Part shown: positions 32,475 to 34,512 of the stretch, piece by piece
How positions within the stretch are numbered: the first letter of the stretch is position 1
Layout of the letters: each line of letters opens with the position of its first letter
Assembly (NCBI GenBank): GCA_964597535.1
Contig: CAZQYB010000006.1
Location: forward strand, 1-34,512
Length of the DNA stretch: 34,512 nt
From: CAZQYB01 sp964597535
Lineage (GTDB): Bacteria; Planctomycetota; Phycisphaerae; Sedimentisphaerales; Anaerobacaceae
Direction of reading: 5' to 3'
Notes under the pieces: model-generated
Told to the model about the DNA's origin: nothing
The model's database searches: none
The model's input: the letters and a program-made list of their open reading frames with translations, nothing else
Position numbers and translations under genes: made by a program

Positions 32475-34512
32475 ATGAAATTTGACAAATTCACGCTCAA
32501 AGCCCAGGAGGCACTGGCGACTGCTCAGCAGATTGCGATGGCCAAATCGCACACTGTTTTGTCGCCATTGCATTTGTTAAGCGCTGTCTGCGGTGATGAG
32601 GCCGGCGTTGTGGTTATGATTCTAAAAAAGATAGGGGCCAATATTTCCCGGCTGCAGGAAATGATAGAAAGCGAACTTAAACGACTGCCGCAGGGCGAAA
32701 GCAGCGCCCAGGTCTTGCCTGAGCCGGCTCTTAATCAGATAGTGCTTGACGCCCAGAACCGAGCAGATGCAATGGGCGACGAATACTTGAGTGTGGAGCA
32801 CTTGTTTATTGCGCTGGCTTCGGTGCAAAGCGACGCCAGGGAGATTCTACGGCTGAACTCAATCACACCGGAACAGATTGAAAGCGCTCTAAAAGATGTC
32901 CGCAGCGGTGAAAAGATAACCGACCAAAACCCGGAAGACAAATACAAGGCGCTCGAGCGTTATGGGATTGACCTTCTGGAGATGGCCCGTAAGGGAAAGC
33001 TTGACCCCGTCATCGGTCGTGACGAAGAGATTCGCCGATGTATGCAGGTTCTCAATCGCCGGACGAAAAATAACCCGGTGCTTATCGGCGAGCCGGGTGT
33101 AGGTAAGACTGCAATTGTTGAAGGCCTTGCCCAACGAATAGTTGCCGGCGACGTCCCAACCGGTTTGAAGAATAAGAGGATAATCGCTTTGGATATGGGT
33201 GCACTGATAGCTGGAACCAAATTCAGAGGCGAGTTCGAGGACCGGCTCAAAGCCGTATTGAAAGAAGTCATTGGTGCCGAAGGACAAATAATACTTTTTA
33301 TAGACGAGCTGCATACTGTTGTCGGGGCGGGCAAAGCTGAGGGCGCAGTTGATGCAGGCAATCTATTAAAGCCGTCCCTTGCACGGGGCGAGTTACGCTG
33401 CATTGGTGCGACTACGATTGACGAATATCGAAAGTATGTTGAGAAAGATGCGGCGCTTGAGAGGCGTTTTCAGCCGATTTTGATTGACCCGCCGAGCGTC
33501 GAAGAAACGATAGCTATACTTCGAGGCCTGAAAAATCGCTATGATACTCACCACGGCGTTCGAATTACGGATTCCGCACTTGTTGCGGCTGCTACCTTAT
33601 CGAATCGTTACATCTCCGACAGGTGGCTGCCTGATAAGGCGATAGATTTGATGGACGAAGCGGCTTCAAAATTGCGAATTGAAAATGATTCGCTGCCAGC
33701 CGAACTGGACACTATCCGCAGAAAAATTGTTCAGCTTCAAATAGAATGCGAAGCACTGAAAAAGGAAAGCGACGACGCAAGCAAAGAGCGACTGAAGAAA
33801 ATTGAAAAAGAGTTGGACAAATTGCAAAAGCAGGACAAAGAGCTTACAGCACAGTGGGAGAGTGAAAAAGGTGATATCGACCAGATAAAACAACTAAAAG
33901 AAAAGGTTGAAGATGCCCAAAACCAATTCGAAAACGCCCAGCGAAAAGGGGAGTTAGAAACGGCCGCGCGCTTGAAGTATGGCACTATAGCGGAGTTTAA
34001 AAAAGAGCTTGAGGGAAAAGAGGCGCAACTTGCCAAATCCAACGGCAGCAAAATGATCCGGAATGAAGTGACGGAGGAGCACATCGCCGGTGTTGTTTCG
34101 AAGTGGACGGGCATACCAGTTGCAAGATTATTAAGCGGAGAACGCGAGCGTCTAATGAAGATGGAGGAAGCAATCGGTAAGCGAGTGGTTGGCCAGGATG
34201 AGGCGGTTGCGGCGCTCTGCAATGCGGTTCGGAGAAGCCGGGCCGGGCTGGGCGACACGAATCGGCCAATCGGCACATTTCTATTCCTCGGGCCAACCGG
34301 CGTAGGCAAAACTGAGCTTTCCAAGGCGCTTGCCGACTTTCTGTTTGACGACCCGAACGCTATGATTCGGGTTGATATGAGCGAGTTTATGGAGCAGCAT
34401 TCCGTCGCCCGTCTTATCGGCTCACCGCCCGGCTACGTTGGTTACGAGGAAGGCGGGCGACTGACCGAAGCTGTCCGCCGCAAGCCATACTCGGTGATTC
34501 TGCTCGATGAGA
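32475..34512 (+). CDS. clpB: ATP-dependent disaggregase ClpB (3' end outside the window)
   Basis: The first 679 residues of a Hsp100 chaperone that threads aggregated protein through a hexameric ring together with DnaK. Residues 1 to about 145 form the repeated Clp N-domain (FTLKAQEALATAQQIA). NBD1 has Walker A GEPGVGKT (205-212), Walker B ILFIDE and the sensor region GATTIDEYRKYVEKD. The coiled-coil middle domain (about 400-520, rich in Glu and Lys) separates ClpB from ClpA and ClpC. NBD2 has GPTGVGKT (about 606-613), and the window ends within its Walker B (ILLDE). AAGGAA precedes the ATG at 32475. Residue spacing matches E. coli ClpB closely. It reads as a conserved chromosomal gene outside the carbohydrate cluster and the mobile zone. 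Confidence 0.96.
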   Translation, partial: MKFDKFTLKAQEALATAQQIAMAKSHTVLSPLHLLSAVCGDEAGVVVMILKKIGANISRLQEMIESELKRLPQGESSAQVLPEPALNQIVLDAQNRADAMGDEYLSVEHLFIALASVQSDAREILRLNSITPEQIESALKDVRSGEKITDQNPEDKYKALERYGIDLLEMARKGKLDPVIGRDEEIRRCMQVLNRRTKNNPVLIGEPGVGKTAIVEGLAQRIVAGDVPTGLKNKRIIALDMGALIAGTKFRGEFEDRLKAVLKEVIGAEGQIILFIDELHTVVGAGKAEGAVDAGNLLKPSLARGELRCIGATTIDEYRKYVEKDAALERRFQPILIDPPSVEETIAILRGLKNRYDTHHGVRITDSALVAAATLSNRYISDRWLPDKAIDLMDEAASKLRIENDSLPAELDTIRRKIVQLQIECEALKKESDDASKERLKKIEKELDKLQKQDKELTAQWESEKGDIDQIKQLKEKVEDAQNQFENAQRKGELETAARLKYGTIAEFKKELEGKEAQLAKSNGSKMIRNEVTEEHIAGVVSKWTGIPVARLLSGERERLMKMEEAIGKRVVGQDEAVAALCNAVRRSRAGLGDTNRPIGTFLFLGPTGVGKTELSKALADFLFDDPNAMIRVDMSEFMEQHSVARLIGSPPGYVGYEEGGRLTEAVRRKPYSVILLDE

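Overview
The window most likely comes from a planctomycete of the Phycisphaerae / Sedimentisphaera type. This is an inference from gene content: a very large secreted dockerin protein, a Tat-secreted Gfo/Idh/MocA enzyme, DUF6807 and DUF5703 proteins, BNR_4 propellers and Nramp-like proteins inside a sugar cluster. No rRNA or marker phylogeny was available.

Layout. (1) Positions 1-1112 are decayed accessory DNA: a broken tyrosine-integrase tail (243-390, minus) and a small gene with an in-frame TAG (756-1112). (2) 1243-9411 is a promoter, a structured leader and one 2666-residue secreted multidomain protein ending in a dockerin-like module. (3) 9412-12293 is a mobile-DNA zone: a second integrase tail (9720-9953), two perfect hairpins, and two overlapping DUF1670 genes on the minus strand. 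(4) 12294-12863 is a nucleotidyltransferase that appears to be broken. (5) 12953-31769 is a co-oriented, tightly spaced cluster of twelve genes for carbohydrate or uronate breakdown. (6) A terminator and tRNA-Arg(UCU) follow (minus strand), and then the housekeeping chaperone gene clpB, which runs off the right edge.

How the cluster may work. A secreted BNR_4 propeller (lyase or glycosidase fold), a DUF5703 glycosidase-like protein and a helical-barrel/DUF6807 fusion would act outside the cytoplasm on a polysaccharide, probably uronate-containing. An SDR reductase, a 2-keto-3-deoxygluconate kinase and a KDPG-type aldolase form a recognisable route to pyruvate plus glyceraldehyde-3-phosphate. 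Two Gfo/Idh/MocA proteins, an OYE-type flavoenzyme with four Fe-S-type cysteines and a fumarate-reductase-type flavoprotein add redox chemistry that the standard pathway does not need. No SusC/SusD, ABC, MFS or TRAP transporter is visible. The only membrane proteins are two Nramp-fold paralogues that have lost the metal-binding motifs, which makes them the best candidates for substrate uptake and the most interesting feature here.

Several genes at the distal end of the cluster are damaged: a Gfo/Idh protein lacks most of its Rossmann domain, a URO-D-like gene stops early next to the tRNA, and the DUF6807 domain ends early. The cluster may therefore be eroding or have been cut by rearrangement at the tRNA-Arg locus.
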